Shown in pieces: positions 42,803 through 51,022 of a stretch of 64,000 bases of DNA. The DNA comes from Chordicoccus furentiruminis. GTDB taxonomy: Bacteria; Bacillota; Clostridia; Lachnospirales; Lachnospiraceae. Positions within the stretch are counted from its first letter, which is position 1, and the number at the start of each line of letters is the position of its first letter. The notes beneath the pieces were generated by a model. It saw only the letters and a list, made by a program, of their open reading frames with translations, did not search any database and was not told the origin of the DNA. The stretch covers positions 2,893,001 through 2,957,000 of the forward strand of contig NZ_CP048829.1 in assembly GCF_019355395.1 (NCBI RefSeq), given 5' to 3'. The position numbers were made by a program, and so were the translations under genes.

Positions 42803-44165
42803 GTGTAAATTCAATAATTCAAAAGAGCCAATGGCTCTTCCTTCAGGTATAATGAGAATCTCGACATTCAACAAAGTACCGAAAGGAGAACCAATGGCTC
42901 AACTCAATATTACATTGAATCAGGACGAAATTCTACAGTTACTTTCTGCCGATCCGGAGGATGCTTTCCGAACCCTCCTTCAGGATAGCCTGAATTCGGT
43001 TCTTAAGGCCGAATCCCAGGAGCAGCTCCAGGCGGCGCCGTATGAGCGCTCAGAAGGCCGTACAGACTCGAGAAACGGTTTCCGAACCAGAGATCTCAAA
43101 ACGCGGATCGGAACGATAACGTTGAATGTACCGAGACACAGAAACCAGCCATTCCATACGATGGTCTTTGAGAACTACTCCCGCAGCGAGGCCGCTCTGG
43201 TTACGACCATGGCGGAAATGGTCGTGAGCGGTGTATCCACCAGGAAAGTTGCAAGGGTCGTAGAAACGCTCTGCGGTTCATCGATTTCTAAATCCGCCGT
43301 TTCCGATGTCTGCAAGGATCTCGATAAGGAAGTCGAGGCATTCCGCAGCCGGCCGATCGAAGGGAATTATCCGTTTCTCACGGTCGACGCTACGTATTTC
43401 AAGGTGCGTGAGAACGGCCGGGTTGTCTCGAAAGCGCTGATGATTGCCTATGGCACCAATGACGATGGAAAGCGCGAAATCCTTGGCTTCTCGGCCTACC
43501 GTAACGAGTCACGTGAGACATGGAAAGATTTCCTGACAGGCCTGAAAAAGCGCGGCTTGTGCGGCCTCATGATGATTACGTCCGATGCTCACGATGGCAT
43601 TATCAATGCATCCAGGGAGGTATTTCCTGATGTTCCATGGCAACGGTGTCAGTTTCACTTTTCAAAGAACATCGCCGACAAAGCACCGAAGAAGGTACAG
43701 GCTGGTCTCCGTGCTGAACTGCAGGAAATGTTCAACTGCAAAAAGATCAAGGATGCCAGGAAAAAGCGGGACCAGGTTCTCGCCGATTATCAGGAATCCG
43801 CTTCGTCAGCCATGGAATGCCTTGACGAGGGCTTCGAAAGCGCTATGACCGTTATGACGCTTCCGGAAGGGATGCGCCGCTTCTTCCGGACATCGAACCA
43901 CATTGAGCGGCTGAACCGAGAGCTGAAACGGCGTTCCGGTGTTATCGGGATATTTCCGAATGAAGCTTCGCTGATCCGGCTGATGGGATCTGTCCTGATG
44001 GAACAGAACAGCATCAGTCAGGCCAGAAAGGCAATCTTCAGCAAAGAGTCTTATCAGAAGCTGCTGAAATCAGATGCTCGAAATCACCTGCACCAGATTG
44101 CCGAAGAACAGGCCGCCCTCCTGGCAGCATAGTTATCAACAGTTATACCTGAAGGCAATTTACAC
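42803..44165 (+). mobile_element. IS256-family insertion sequence
   Basis: Right end: TTATACCTGAAGG (44143-44155) then AATTTACAC (44157-44165). The left end carries the same two blocks inverted, GTGTAAATT (42803-42811) and CCTTCAGGTATAA (42840-42852), but separated by 28 nt that include the hairpin AGAGCCA/TGGCTCT. One transposase gene inside. No target duplication is evident. Confidence 0.75.
42894..44132 (+). CDS. IS256-family transposase
   Basis: 412 residues from ATG 42894 with GAAAGGAG upstream. It is a Transposase_mut family protein: FRTRDLKTRIGTITLNVPRHR, LTVDATYFKVREN (first Asp), MMITSDAHDGI (second Asp), WQRCQFHFSKNI and the C-terminal TSNHIERLNRELKRR with catalytic Glu. It appears intact. 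Confidence 0.95.
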   Translation: MAQLNITLNQDEILQLLSADPEDAFRTLLQDSLNSVLKAESQEQLQAAPYERSEGRTDSRNGFRTRDLKTRIGTITLNVPRHRNQPFHTMVFENYSRSEAALVTTMAEMVVSGVSTRKVARVVETLCGSSISKSAVSDVCKDLDKEVEAFRSRPIEGNYPFLTVDATYFKVRENGRVVSKALMIAYGTNDDGKREILGFSAYRNESRETWKDFLTGLKKRGLCGLMMITSDAHDGIINASREVFPDVPWQRCQFHFSKNIADKAPKKVQAGLRAELQEMFNCKKIKDARKKRDQVLADYQESASSAMECLDEGFESAMTVMTLPEGMRRFFRTSNHIERLNRELKRRSGVIGIFPNEASLIRLMGSVLMEQNSISQARKAIFSKESYQKLLKSDARNHLHQIAEEQAALLAA

Positions 44166-44192
44166 ACAAATTTGGACTTGACTAGGAACAAA

Positions 44193-45515
44193 ATGAAAGA
44201 CATGGGCATAAAGAAAAAGAAACATGTAGCGATCAGAAGAATTGTTATCTTATGTATTCTTGCCGTGCTGGTTCTTACAGGGACTGTATTTTCCCATTTT
44301 GGCGGATTTGGAACCGGGGAGAGTGCAGATCCTAAAGAATTTGCCGCATATGCAGGACAGATTTCTGAGATAGCAATTCCTGATAATACAAGAATCATTG
44401 CGCTGGGAGAGGCGACGCACGGAAACCGTGAATTTCAGCAACTGAAACTGGATGTGTTTCAGATCATGGTGGAACAATATGGCGTCCGGGCGTTTGCCCT
44501 AGAGGGCGATTACGGTGGGTGCGAGGCAGTCAACCGTTATATTCATGGTGGAGATGGTACAGCAAAAGAGGCTGCTGGCGCGATTGGGTTTGCCATCTAC
44601 CGGACCGATGAAATGGAGGATCTGATTTCCTGGATGCGCAGCTATAACGAGACTGCTGCCGAAGGAGATGATATCCGGTTTTATGGGTTTGATATGCAGC
44701 AAACAGAATACAATTATCAATTCCTTCTGGAAGAATTGAAGAGCCTGGGTCATGATACTGCAGAACTGGAGAAACTCCGGGTCGGTGAGGAATGGTCTGC
44801 TTTATATAATCGCGAGGAAAGGGTATCGTTTCTTACTAAGCTCAATCAGGAGTTATCAGAGAGAAACCTCGCGTCCGACACGGATCGGGCCATGGATACA
44901 GCGGTGCATCTGACGGACATTTTATTGCAGAATCAGGCGATGGAAAAGGCGTATGAAGAGAATTTCGCGGACGCCAACGGGATCCGCGACCAGTACATGG
45001 CGGACAATACGATGTGGATCCTCGCACAGGAAGAGAAAAAGGGGAATGACAGGATTTTCATTACGGGACATAACGGTCATCTGGAGCAGTCAGGCACATA
45101 TGTCGGCGGTGAGAATAAGGTTATGGGGAATCTGCTGACTGACAGAATCGGAAGGGATGCATACTTCGCCATAGGGACGGATTTTTATAAAACGACATGT
45201 AATTTTCCGACAAGCTCCGGAAAACGTGTGAACAGGACATTTTATTCGAGAGATCCGCTTGCGAAGGCTTCCCGTAAAAACGATTATGACGTTTCATGGC
45301 TGGATTTCTCAGTTATTCCCGCAGACGGGGGTTTGGCAGAAATGGTGAACGGATACATATTCATGGGCAACATCGGGGAGAATCCGATGGATGGCCTGAA
45401 CGGAATTGTGTATCGTCTCCTCCCGTATGCTTATCGGGTCTGGCAGGTTCCGTCAGAGCTGTATGACGGGATGATCTTTGTGACAGAAGCGCATCCTATA
45501 AGTATCAATAACTGA
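44193..45515 (+). CDS. erythromycin esterase family protein, membrane-anchored
   Basis: About 440 residues from ATG 44193 (TAGGA upstream). An N-terminal hydrophobic anchor (IVILCILAVLVLTGTVFSHF) precedes an EreA/B-like domain with IIALGEATHGNREF and ALEGDYGG, then FYGFDMQQ and FITGHNGHLEQSG, the His/Glu motif set of the family. It starts only 28 bp after the IS256 right end, so the IS may have replaced or supply its promoter. Members hydrolyse macrolide lactones or other esters. Resistance activity here is unproven. Confidence 0.85.
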   Translation: MKDMGIKKKKHVAIRRIVILCILAVLVLTGTVFSHFGGFGTGESADPKEFAAYAGQISEIAIPDNTRIIALGEATHGNREFQQLKLDVFQIMVEQYGVRAFALEGDYGGCEAVNRYIHGGDGTAKEAAGAIGFAIYRTDEMEDLISWMRSYNETAAEGDDIRFYGFDMQQTEYNYQFLLEELKSLGHDTAELEKLRVGEEWSALYNREERVSFLTKLNQELSERNLASDTDRAMDTAVHLTDILLQNQAMEKAYEENFADANGIRDQYMADNTMWILAQEEKKGNDRIFITGHNGHLEQSGTYVGGENKVMGNLLTDRIGRDAYFAIGTDFYKTTCNFPTSSGKRVNRTFYSRDPLAKASRKNDYDVSWLDFSVIPADGGLAEMVNGYIFMGNIGENPMDGLNGIVYRLLPYAYRVWQVPSELYDGMIFVTEAHPISINN

Positions 45516-45558
45516 AAGGTACAGGAAAAGCAGTGATCGATTATTCTTGTTTTTGTTC

Positions 45559-45589
45559 TTGACTCTCACACTGTGGCAGGCATTAAGCT
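45559..45589 (+). promoter_or_regulatory. MerR-type promoter with 19-bp spacer
   Basis: TTGACT (45559-45564) and TAAGCT (45584-45589) are 19 bp apart, the over-long spacing that MerR-family activators correct by untwisting DNA. The spacer begins CTCACACTGTGG. It lies 38 bp before the merR-like gene, so autoregulation is likely. Confidence 0.65.
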
Positions 45590-45627
45590 TGACGTGAGCT
45601 CAAAAACCAGTAACAGGAGGTACCGCC

Positions 45628-46458
45628 ATGCTGAAGATCGGAGAATTTTCAAAACTGTCCAGAGTCAGCGTCAGAATGCTCCGCCACTATGATGAGATCG
45701 GCCTTTTGAAACCGGCCGAGATCGATCGCTTCACGGATTATCGGTATTACAGAGAGGATCAGCTCCCCATAGCGGGCCGCATTGCCGCCCTGAAGGATAT
45801 GGGCTTTTCCCTTGCTGATATCGTCAGGATCCTTGAAGTCTATGATGACCGTGAGAAATTGGAACAGTTCTTTTCTGCCCGGCAGAAAGAGTTGGAGACC
45901 TTATCAAAGGATACGGCATATAAGCTGACGCTTCTGGACGCAGCCAGAAAAAGGCTGAGAAAGGAAGAAGACATGAGTTATAACGTTACCCTCAAGACAA
46001 TCCCCGAGCGCTATGCCGCGACCATCCGGATGACCATTCCCCGCTATGAAGATGAAGGCATGATCTGGGGCAAACTGGAAGAAGAGACTTGCCGGATGAA
46101 TCTCGTGGAGGATGATCCCTGCCTTTGCGCGGTGACCTACCTCGACGGAGAGTACAAGGAAGAAAACGTCGAAATGATGGCCTGGAAGACCGTCAAGGGC
46201 AGCTATCCTGACACGGAGCACGTGAAGTTCCGTACGCTGCCGGAGGTCATGGTTGCGAGCTGCATATATCAGGGAAGCTACACCCAGATCACGGATGTTT
46301 ACACTGCCGTGATCGCATGGATGGAAGCGAACGGTTACGAGCCTGCTGAGCCGATGTTCAACATTTACCACGTCAGTCCGCATGAGACACAGAATCCGGA
46401 TGAGTTTGTGACGGAGATTTGCTATCCGGTGAAGAAGAGAAAAGAGATTTTGAGGTGA
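45628..46458 (+). CDS. MerR-family regulator with GyrI-like effector domain
   Basis: 276 residues. HTH domain 1-70 (LKIGEFSKLSRVSVRMLRHY), coiled-coil about 75-115, then a GyrI-like ligand domain (VTLKTIPERYAATIRMTIPRYE, ending FVTEICYPVKK). This BmrR-type layout binds hydrophobic cations or drugs. AGGAGG precedes the ATG. It is the only regulator near the esterase gene and may control it or a remote efflux gene. Confidence 0.92.
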   Translation: MLKIGEFSKLSRVSVRMLRHYDEIGLLKPAEIDRFTDYRYYREDQLPIAGRIAALKDMGFSLADIVRILEVYDDREKLEQFFSARQKELETLSKDTAYKLTLLDAARKRLRKEEDMSYNVTLKTIPERYAATIRMTIPRYEDEGMIWGKLEEETCRMNLVEDDPCLCAVTYLDGEYKEENVEMMAWKTVKGSYPDTEHVKFRTLPEVMVASCIYQGSYTQITDVYTAVIAWMEANGYEPAEPMFNIYHVSPHETQNPDEFVTEICYPVKKRKEILR

Positions 46459-46464
46459 TTCTAT

Positions 46465-46489
46465 GCCCCGGCCCCCAAAAGGCCGGGGC
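46465..46489. terminator. strong GC hairpin after merR-like gene
   Basis: GCCCCGGCC (46465-46473) pairs perfectly with GGCCGGGGC (46481-46489) over a CCCAAAA loop, starting 6 bp after the stop. There is no T-run. The following stretch to 46700 holds only weak open frames (one of 80 codons at 46577-46819 that I do not accept as a gene). Confidence 0.55.
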
Positions 46490-46700
46490 CGTCGCCCATC
46501 CCTGGTGAGGTCGTGAAATGATAAGGGCAGGACAGATCTGAGCAGGAAATAAGACTGAAGCAACTGAATACATTGTTTGGAAGAGAAGGATCGGGTGACC
46601 GGTTCTTCTTTTTGCAACACCAACCTGGCAATAGCTGCTGTGCTTGCAAGGGCAGACATTAGCCAAGTGCAAGAACATGGAGCACGTAATGCGGAATGCC

Positions 46701-46739
46701 TTGACAACTATACATCCTTATATAATAATGATTATATAA
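46701..46739 (+). promoter_or_regulatory. promoter and operator of the TetR-like gene
   Basis: TTGACA (46701-46706), 17-bp spacer and AATAAT. The perfect palindrome TTATATAAT-AATG-ATTATATAA (46718-46739) covers the -10. The position fits autorepression by the TetR-like protein starting 28 bp on. Confidence 0.7.
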
Positions 46740-46766
46740 CGCAAATTATAAGGATGGAGGACTGCT

Positions 46767-47324
46767 ATGCCGCCGAAAGTGAAAATTACAAAGAAAATGG
46801 TTACGGATGCCTCGTTTGAAGTGATCAGGGCAAGCGGACATGAGAACCTGAATGCCAGGACAATTTCGGAATATCTGGGTTGCTCAACCCAGCCGGTGCT
46901 GTACAGCTTCAAGACGGTGGATGAGATCAGGGAAGCCGCCTATGAGATAGCGGATCAGTATCATACGGAGTTCATTATGCCGAAGGATAAGGAGGAAAAT
47001 CCGATGTTGGCTCTGGGACTCAATTATGTGCGGTTTGGACAGGAAGAAAAGAACCTGTTCCGTTTTCTGTTCCAGACAGATAAGTTTGGCGGAAAAGATG
47101 TGGCAGTTCTTATGGCTGATCCCGGACTTTCGGAGATCATGGGAATTATGGCGGCAGGGCTTAAGGTGGATACAGAGCAGGCAAAAGAGATGTTCCTGAC
47201 ATTTTTCTGTGTGGCTCATGGCATGGCGAGTCTGCTTGCCAATAATTCCATGGAATATGATGAGGGGCAGTGCAAGAAGATGCTGGAGAATGTCTTCTTT
47301 GGAATGATCGCTGCAAAGAAATAA
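46767..47324 (+). CDS. TetR-family regulator
   Basis: 185 residues. The HTH is TKKMVTDASFEVIRASGHENL, then RTISEYLGCSTQPVLYSF, followed by an all-helical ligand domain (NYVRFGQEEKNLFRFLFQTD). A 22-bp palindrome overlaps its own promoter. It leads a run of genes for a CPBP protease, a flavodoxin and, after a terminator, a PAP2 phosphatase. Confidence 0.88.
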   Translation: MPPKVKITKKMVTDASFEVIRASGHENLNARTISEYLGCSTQPVLYSFKTVDEIREAAYEIADQYHTEFIMPKDKEENPMLALGLNYVRFGQEEKNLFRFLFQTDKFGGKDVAVLMADPGLSEIMGIMAAGLKVDTEQAKEMFLTFFCVAHGMASLLANNSMEYDEGQCKKMLENVFFGMIAAKK

Positions 47325-47386
47325 GGAATTCTCCCGAAAACAGGTTCTGCTCCCTCCGAATGACGAATTCCGGAAAGGAAAAAAGT

Positions 47387-48106
47387 ATGCGTAAGCTGTA
47401 TGAAAAGAAAGAAATACTATTTGCAGTGCTTTGGATTGTCCTCTACTGCGTTGTTTTAGGCACGATCAGAGGAAACTTCGGGGATACGAGTATTGCCATG
47501 TTGATAGCGCTGCTTGTTTTTGCGGCAGGAATCATCACATTTGTAAAAGCAAATCATTTGGAAGAAAAATACGGACTTACCGGATGGCCGAAAGATATGA
47601 AGAGGTATCTGTTCTTTATGCCGATGTGGATTTTGGCTACGGGTAATATCTGGGATGGATTCGCTCCTTCCTATCAGGGCGCTTCACTGGTGATAGCGGT
47701 GCTCTCTATGATCCTTGTTGGCTTTGTGGAAGAAATGATCTTCAGAGGATTTCTTTTCAGGGCGATGCTGGGGAAGGATAAGACGATTGTGGCAATCATA
47801 GTTTCTGCTTTGACGTTCGGTATAGGTCATATCGTGAATCTCTTTACAGGACATGCAGGCTTTGAGACGGTCATGCAGATCATTTTTGCCATCAGCTGGG
47901 GATTTATCCTGACAATGGTCTGCTATAAGAGCGGCAGTATTATCCCGTGTATCATTGCGCACTCCATGATCGATGTCCTTTCGTTGTTCGGTGCGGATAA
48001 TGAGCTGATTGACTGGATTTACATAGGAGTAACGATAGTAGTTGCGATTATTTACTGTACCTGGCTTGGCAAGATGAAAAATGAAAAACCGGAGGATATA
48101 GGATGA
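47387..48106 (+). CDS. CPBP-family intramembrane metalloprotease
   Basis: 239 residues from ATG 47387 (GGAAAGGA upstream). About seven membrane segments and the three CPBP motifs EEMIFRGFLFR, FGIGHIVNLF and HSMIDVLS, with glutamates and histidines that bind metal. These Abi/CAAX-like proteases act in the membrane in immunity, peptide maturation or regulated proteolysis. Overlaps the flavodoxin gene by 4 bp. Confidence 0.9.
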   Translation: MRKLYEKKEILFAVLWIVLYCVVLGTIRGNFGDTSIAMLIALLVFAAGIITFVKANHLEEKYGLTGWPKDMKRYLFFMPMWILATGNIWDGFAPSYQGASLVIAVLSMILVGFVEEMIFRGFLFRAMLGKDKTIVAIIVSALTFGIGHIVNLFTGHAGFETVMQIIFAISWGFILTMVCYKSGSIIPCIIAHSMIDVLSLFGADNELIDWIYIGVTIVVAIIYCTWLGKMKNEKPEDIG

Positions 48107-48552
48107 ATGCAAACACGGTTATAGTCTATGCTTCGAAACATCATGGAAATACGAAGAAATTATTAGAAGCTATAGCGGAGCAGGAAGATGTGGAGCTGTT
48201 GGATATTGCAGAGAATGAGCAATATGACCTTTCAGGTTATGACCGCATAGGGATTGCTTCCGGCATAGCCTATGGGAAGTATTACCCTCAGATGCTAAAG
48301 TTTCTTGAAAACAATCTTCCGTGCGATAAAGATGTATTTTACATTCATACTGCAGGAGATCCAAGAGAGAATCATGCGGATAGCGCGAAAAAAATTGCGG
48401 AAGAAAAAAACTGCCGCTGCCTGGGCGTGTTCTATTGTAAGGGATTTGATACTTTCGGACCATTCAAGCTGGTTGGAGGCATAAATAAAAATCGACCAAA
48501 TACAGAGGATATGGAACAGGTGCTTCGGTTTTATCGAGGACTGAATAAATGA
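48103..48552 (+). CDS. flavodoxin-like protein
   Basis: 149 residues beginning MNANTVIVYASKHHGNTKKLL, where the S/T-x-x-G-N-T-like loop binds the FMN phosphate. ASGIAYGKYYPQM and IHTAGDPREN follow. It is a small electron carrier or protoporphyrinogen-oxidase-like flavodoxin. GGAGGATATAGG lies before its start, inside the end of the protease gene. Confidence 0.85.
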   Translation: MNANTVIVYASKHHGNTKKLLEAIAEQEDVELLDIAENEQYDLSGYDRIGIASGIAYGKYYPQMLKFLENNLPCDKDVFYIHTAGDPRENHADSAKKIAEEKNCRCLGVFYCKGFDTFGPFKLVGGINKNRPNTEDMEQVLRFYRGLNK

Positions 48553-48592
48553 AAAATCTGAAAAAACCTTATTATATGGGCAGGACACGAAT

Positions 48593-48627
48593 CGTATCGC
48601 GGATGTGACGATACGTTTCTTTCCTTT
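48593..48627 (+). terminator. terminator after flavodoxin gene
   Basis: CGTATCG (48593-48599) pairs with CGATACG (48609-48615), followed by TTTCTTTCCTTTTT. Confidence 0.7.
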
Positions 48628-48691
48628 TTCATGGGTCTTTGTTACTTTCAAATTGCCAATGGGCAATACTAAATGAAAGGACGAAGAGAAC

Positions 48692-49375
48692 ATGAAGGAA
48701 AAAAGAAATCTGCTGGCAGGGGCAGGGTTGATCGGTGCTTTTGCCCTGTGGACTGTTTTGATCCGGTGGGTCGATGTACAGGCTGTGGGGCAGAATGGAA
48801 CGAAGATTGGATTTGCTGATTTTAATGTATGGTTCCATCAGCTGACCGGCGTGCACATGACGCTTTACACGATCACGGACTGGCTGGGACTTGTACCCAT
48901 ATTTATATGCCTCTGCTTCGGAGTGCTGGGTCTGGTGCAGCTGATAAAGAGACGGAGCCTGCTAAGGGTTGATCCGGATATCCTGTTATTAGGTATCTAT
49001 TATGTTCTGGTCATAGCCTGTTACCTGATCTTTGAAATGATTCCGATCAATTACAGACCGGTGCTGATAGAGGGAAGGCTGGAAGCATCCTATCCGTCAT
49101 CAACGACGTTGCTGGTGCTGTCTGTAATGCCGACATTGATGTTCCAGGTATACAGACGAGCGGTGAATTCTATGCTCAGAAAAGCGGTGGCGGTGTTCGT
49201 ATTCGCTTTTTCGACATTTATGGTAATCGGAAGGCTGATCTCAGGGGTACATTGGGCGACAGATATTGTTGCCTCCGTAATCCTAAGCGCAGGGCTGTTT
49301 ATGCTGTATAGGTCCGTGGTTTTGTATGTGGACAACGCAAAGAGAGGTAATAGGAACAAGGATGGAGTTCAATGA
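48692..49375 (+). CDS. PAP2-family membrane phosphatase
   Basis: 227 residues with about six membrane segments. The PAP2 motifs are reduced but recognisable: YPSSTTLLVLS (from PSGH) and RLISGVHWATDIVAS (SR-xx-xxxH-xxxD). Acts on lipid phosphates such as undecaprenyl pyrophosphate or phosphatidate. It overlaps the next gene by 14 bp. Confidence 0.88.
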   Translation: MKEKRNLLAGAGLIGAFALWTVLIRWVDVQAVGQNGTKIGFADFNVWFHQLTGVHMTLYTITDWLGLVPIFICLCFGVLGLVQLIKRRSLLRVDPDILLLGIYYVLVIACYLIFEMIPINYRPVLIEGRLEASYPSSTTLLVLSVMPTLMFQVYRRAVNSMLRKAVAVFVFAFSTFMVIGRLISGVHWATDIVASVILSAGLFMLYRSVVLYVDNAKRGNRNKDGVQ

Positions 49376-49964
49376 AAAGCTGCAGGAATTGAGAAAGGCC
49401 AGGTCGCTGACACAGGAAGAACTGGCGGAGGCTCTGTATGTTTCAAGAACCGCAATATCGAAGTGGGAGTCCGGCAGAGGGTATCCAAGCATCGACTCGT
49501 TAAAAGAAATCTCACGGTTTTTCTCCGTTACGATTGATGAACTGATCTGTTCGGATGAGATGATCACTGTGGCAGAAAACGATAAGCGGGAATTTGTCAG
49601 TAAATATATCTCGCTCATTTGCTGCGTGATGGATGTTCTGCTGGTGATGCTGATGTTTATTCCCGCCTTTGGAAATGGGACAGATTTCTCCGGGACGGTA
49701 TCTCTATTCGGATTGACCGGAATCAGCCCGTGGGTGAGGATCGTATTTATCGTGATTATCAGCATTGCGATTCTGAACGGAATCTGCGGTGTGATCATTG
49801 CCCATTTCAATAAACCTGTTTGGATCAGACACCGGCTTGTTACGGGATTGGTTCTGTCGATACTCGAGGTTATAGTGTTTATTGCGACAAGGCAGCCGTA
49901 TGCCGGTATCGTCTGTTTAGCGTTCCTGGTTATAAAAGGTTTTTTGATAGCCAAAACGAAATGA
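49362..49964 (+). CDS. XRE-family regulator with membrane-embedded C-terminus
   Basis: 200 residues from ATG 49362. Residues 1-65 are an XRE HTH (FNEKLQELRKARSLTQEELA, then LYVSRTAISKWESGRGYPS). Residues about 85-200 carry four hydrophobic segments. A DNA-binding domain tethered to the membrane suits envelope-stress sensing, fitting the PAP2 partner with which it overlaps. Confidence 0.88.
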   Translation: MEFNEKLQELRKARSLTQEELAEALYVSRTAISKWESGRGYPSIDSLKEISRFFSVTIDELICSDEMITVAENDKREFVSKYISLICCVMDVLLVMLMFIPAFGNGTDFSGTVSLFGLTGISPWVRIVFIVIISIAILNGICGVIIAHFNKPVWIRHRLVTGLVLSILEVIVFIATRQPYAGIVCLAFLVIKGFLIAKTK

Positions 49965-50068
49965 CAACATGAAGCAGAAATCAGACCGAAAGGTTTTGAT
50001 AATAAAGAAAAGAAGGAGAATTGCTGTTTGAAGACATTTAGCAAATTAATAGAGATTGTGGCATAACC

Positions 50069-50100
50069 GGGAGGTTTGCCAACAGTCTCGCAAGCCTCCC
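50069..50100 (+). promoter_or_regulatory. hairpin in the leader of the RNHCP gene
   Basis: GGGAGGTTTGC (50069-50079) pairs with GCAAGCCTCCC (50090-50100), allowing one G-U-type position. GGTTTAAGATTTTACTTTT follows, so this could be a terminator or attenuator 40 bp before the gene. Confidence 0.5.
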
Positions 50101-50139
50101 AGAAGGTTTAAGATTTTACTTTTAGGAGGTTGGTACTCA

Positions 50140-50568
50140 ATGAATCGGGAAAACAAGAAAAAATCATTTGAGAAGAATTACTATAAAACCCATCCATGCA
50201 ATGAATCCTTCGTCTGTAAGGTCTGCGGCAAAACCGTTGTACCGACAGGCGCAGGGAGCGATCATCGGAACCATTGCCCGTACTGTCTCTCCAGCCAGCA
50301 TCTGGACAATGAACCGGGAGACCGGGCGGCAGGCTGCGGCGGTGTGATGGAGCCGATAGCGGTATGGGTAAGGAAGAATGGAGAATGGGCTATTATTCAT
50401 CGCTGCAAGGTATGTGGGACATTAAGTTCCAATCGCATCGCAGCGGATGATAATCCCATGAAGCTGATGTCACTGGCTATGAAGCCGGTTTCGTCTCCTC
50501 CGTTTCCGCTGGAGCGGATTGAGGAGATGACGCGGCTGATGGGCGGTGACGGTGAACTGAAATGGTAA
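50140..50568 (+). CDS. RNHCP domain protein
   Basis: 142 residues from ATG 50140 (AGGAGG upstream). Cysteine pairs CKVCG, CPYCLS and CKVCG with RNHCPYCLSSQH form the RNHCP zinc-binding domain, found as small stand-alone proteins of unknown function in Firmicutes and Actinobacteria. No enzyme motif is visible. Ends before a perfect hairpin. Confidence 0.85.
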   Translation: MNRENKKKSFEKNYYKTHPCNESFVCKVCGKTVVPTGAGSDHRNHCPYCLSSQHLDNEPGDRAAGCGGVMEPIAVWVRKNGEWAIIHRCKVCGTLSSNRIAADDNPMKLMSLAMKPVSSPPFPLERIEEMTRLMGGDGELKW

Positions 50569-50580
50569 TGTAGCAGGCGG

Positions 50581-50609
50581 AGCCGGTACGTTTCATTAGC
50601 GTACCGGCT
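50581..50609 (+). terminator. hairpin after the RNHCP gene
   Basis: AGCCGGTACG (50581-50590) pairs perfectly with CGTACCGGCT (50600-50609). The following CTGTCTC is only weakly T-rich. Confidence 0.55.
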
Positions 50610-50810
50610 CTGTCTCATAGGATTATTATACATAGGCAGAATAGCATGGTTGCAAAGCCACTGACAGGATTATTTCTTCGTCGGTGATATTTTCATTTGA
50701 GCAAAAAAATACGGGGGAATTCGCAGGTTGTCTATATAATCGTTGAATATAGTAGTACATCGTGGTATGATGAATCGGTCATAACAGAATATGATCACGG
50801 GAGATTTATC

Positions 50811-51020
50811 ATGGCAAGACCAAAGAAAAATGGAACATACCTGAATGTATGTATCGAGAGTTCGATTTATGATAGACTAACTCGTTTTTCTGAAGAAGCG
50901 GGTCAGGCAAAAACAGTAGCGGTGGAACGGGCTCTGACCGCGTATCTTGATGACTATGATCAAAAACAGGAGAAATTGCGGGAGATGGAAATTCATCACA
51001 TAAACAAAGGGAGAGGGTAA
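50811..51020 (+). CDS. ribbon-helix-helix DNA-binding protein
   Basis: 69 residues from ATG 50811 (CGGGAG upstream). MARPKKNGTYLNVCIESSIYD fits a beta strand followed by two helices, and EEAGQAKTVAVERALTAYL continues the RHH fold of antitoxins and plasmid repressors. It ends 2 bp before the DUF1016 nuclease gene, so they form a unit, perhaps with the RHH protein repressing it. Confidence 0.75.
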   Translation: MARPKKNGTYLNVCIESSIYDRLTRFSEEAGQAKTVAVERALTAYLDDYDQKQEKLREMEIHHINKGRG

Positions 51021-51022
51021 GC

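Noticed and set aside
46577-46819. 80-codon open frame between the merR-like and tetR-like genes
   Set aside because: It runs through the tetR promoter and operator into the next gene, has no Shine-Dalgarno site and matches no family.
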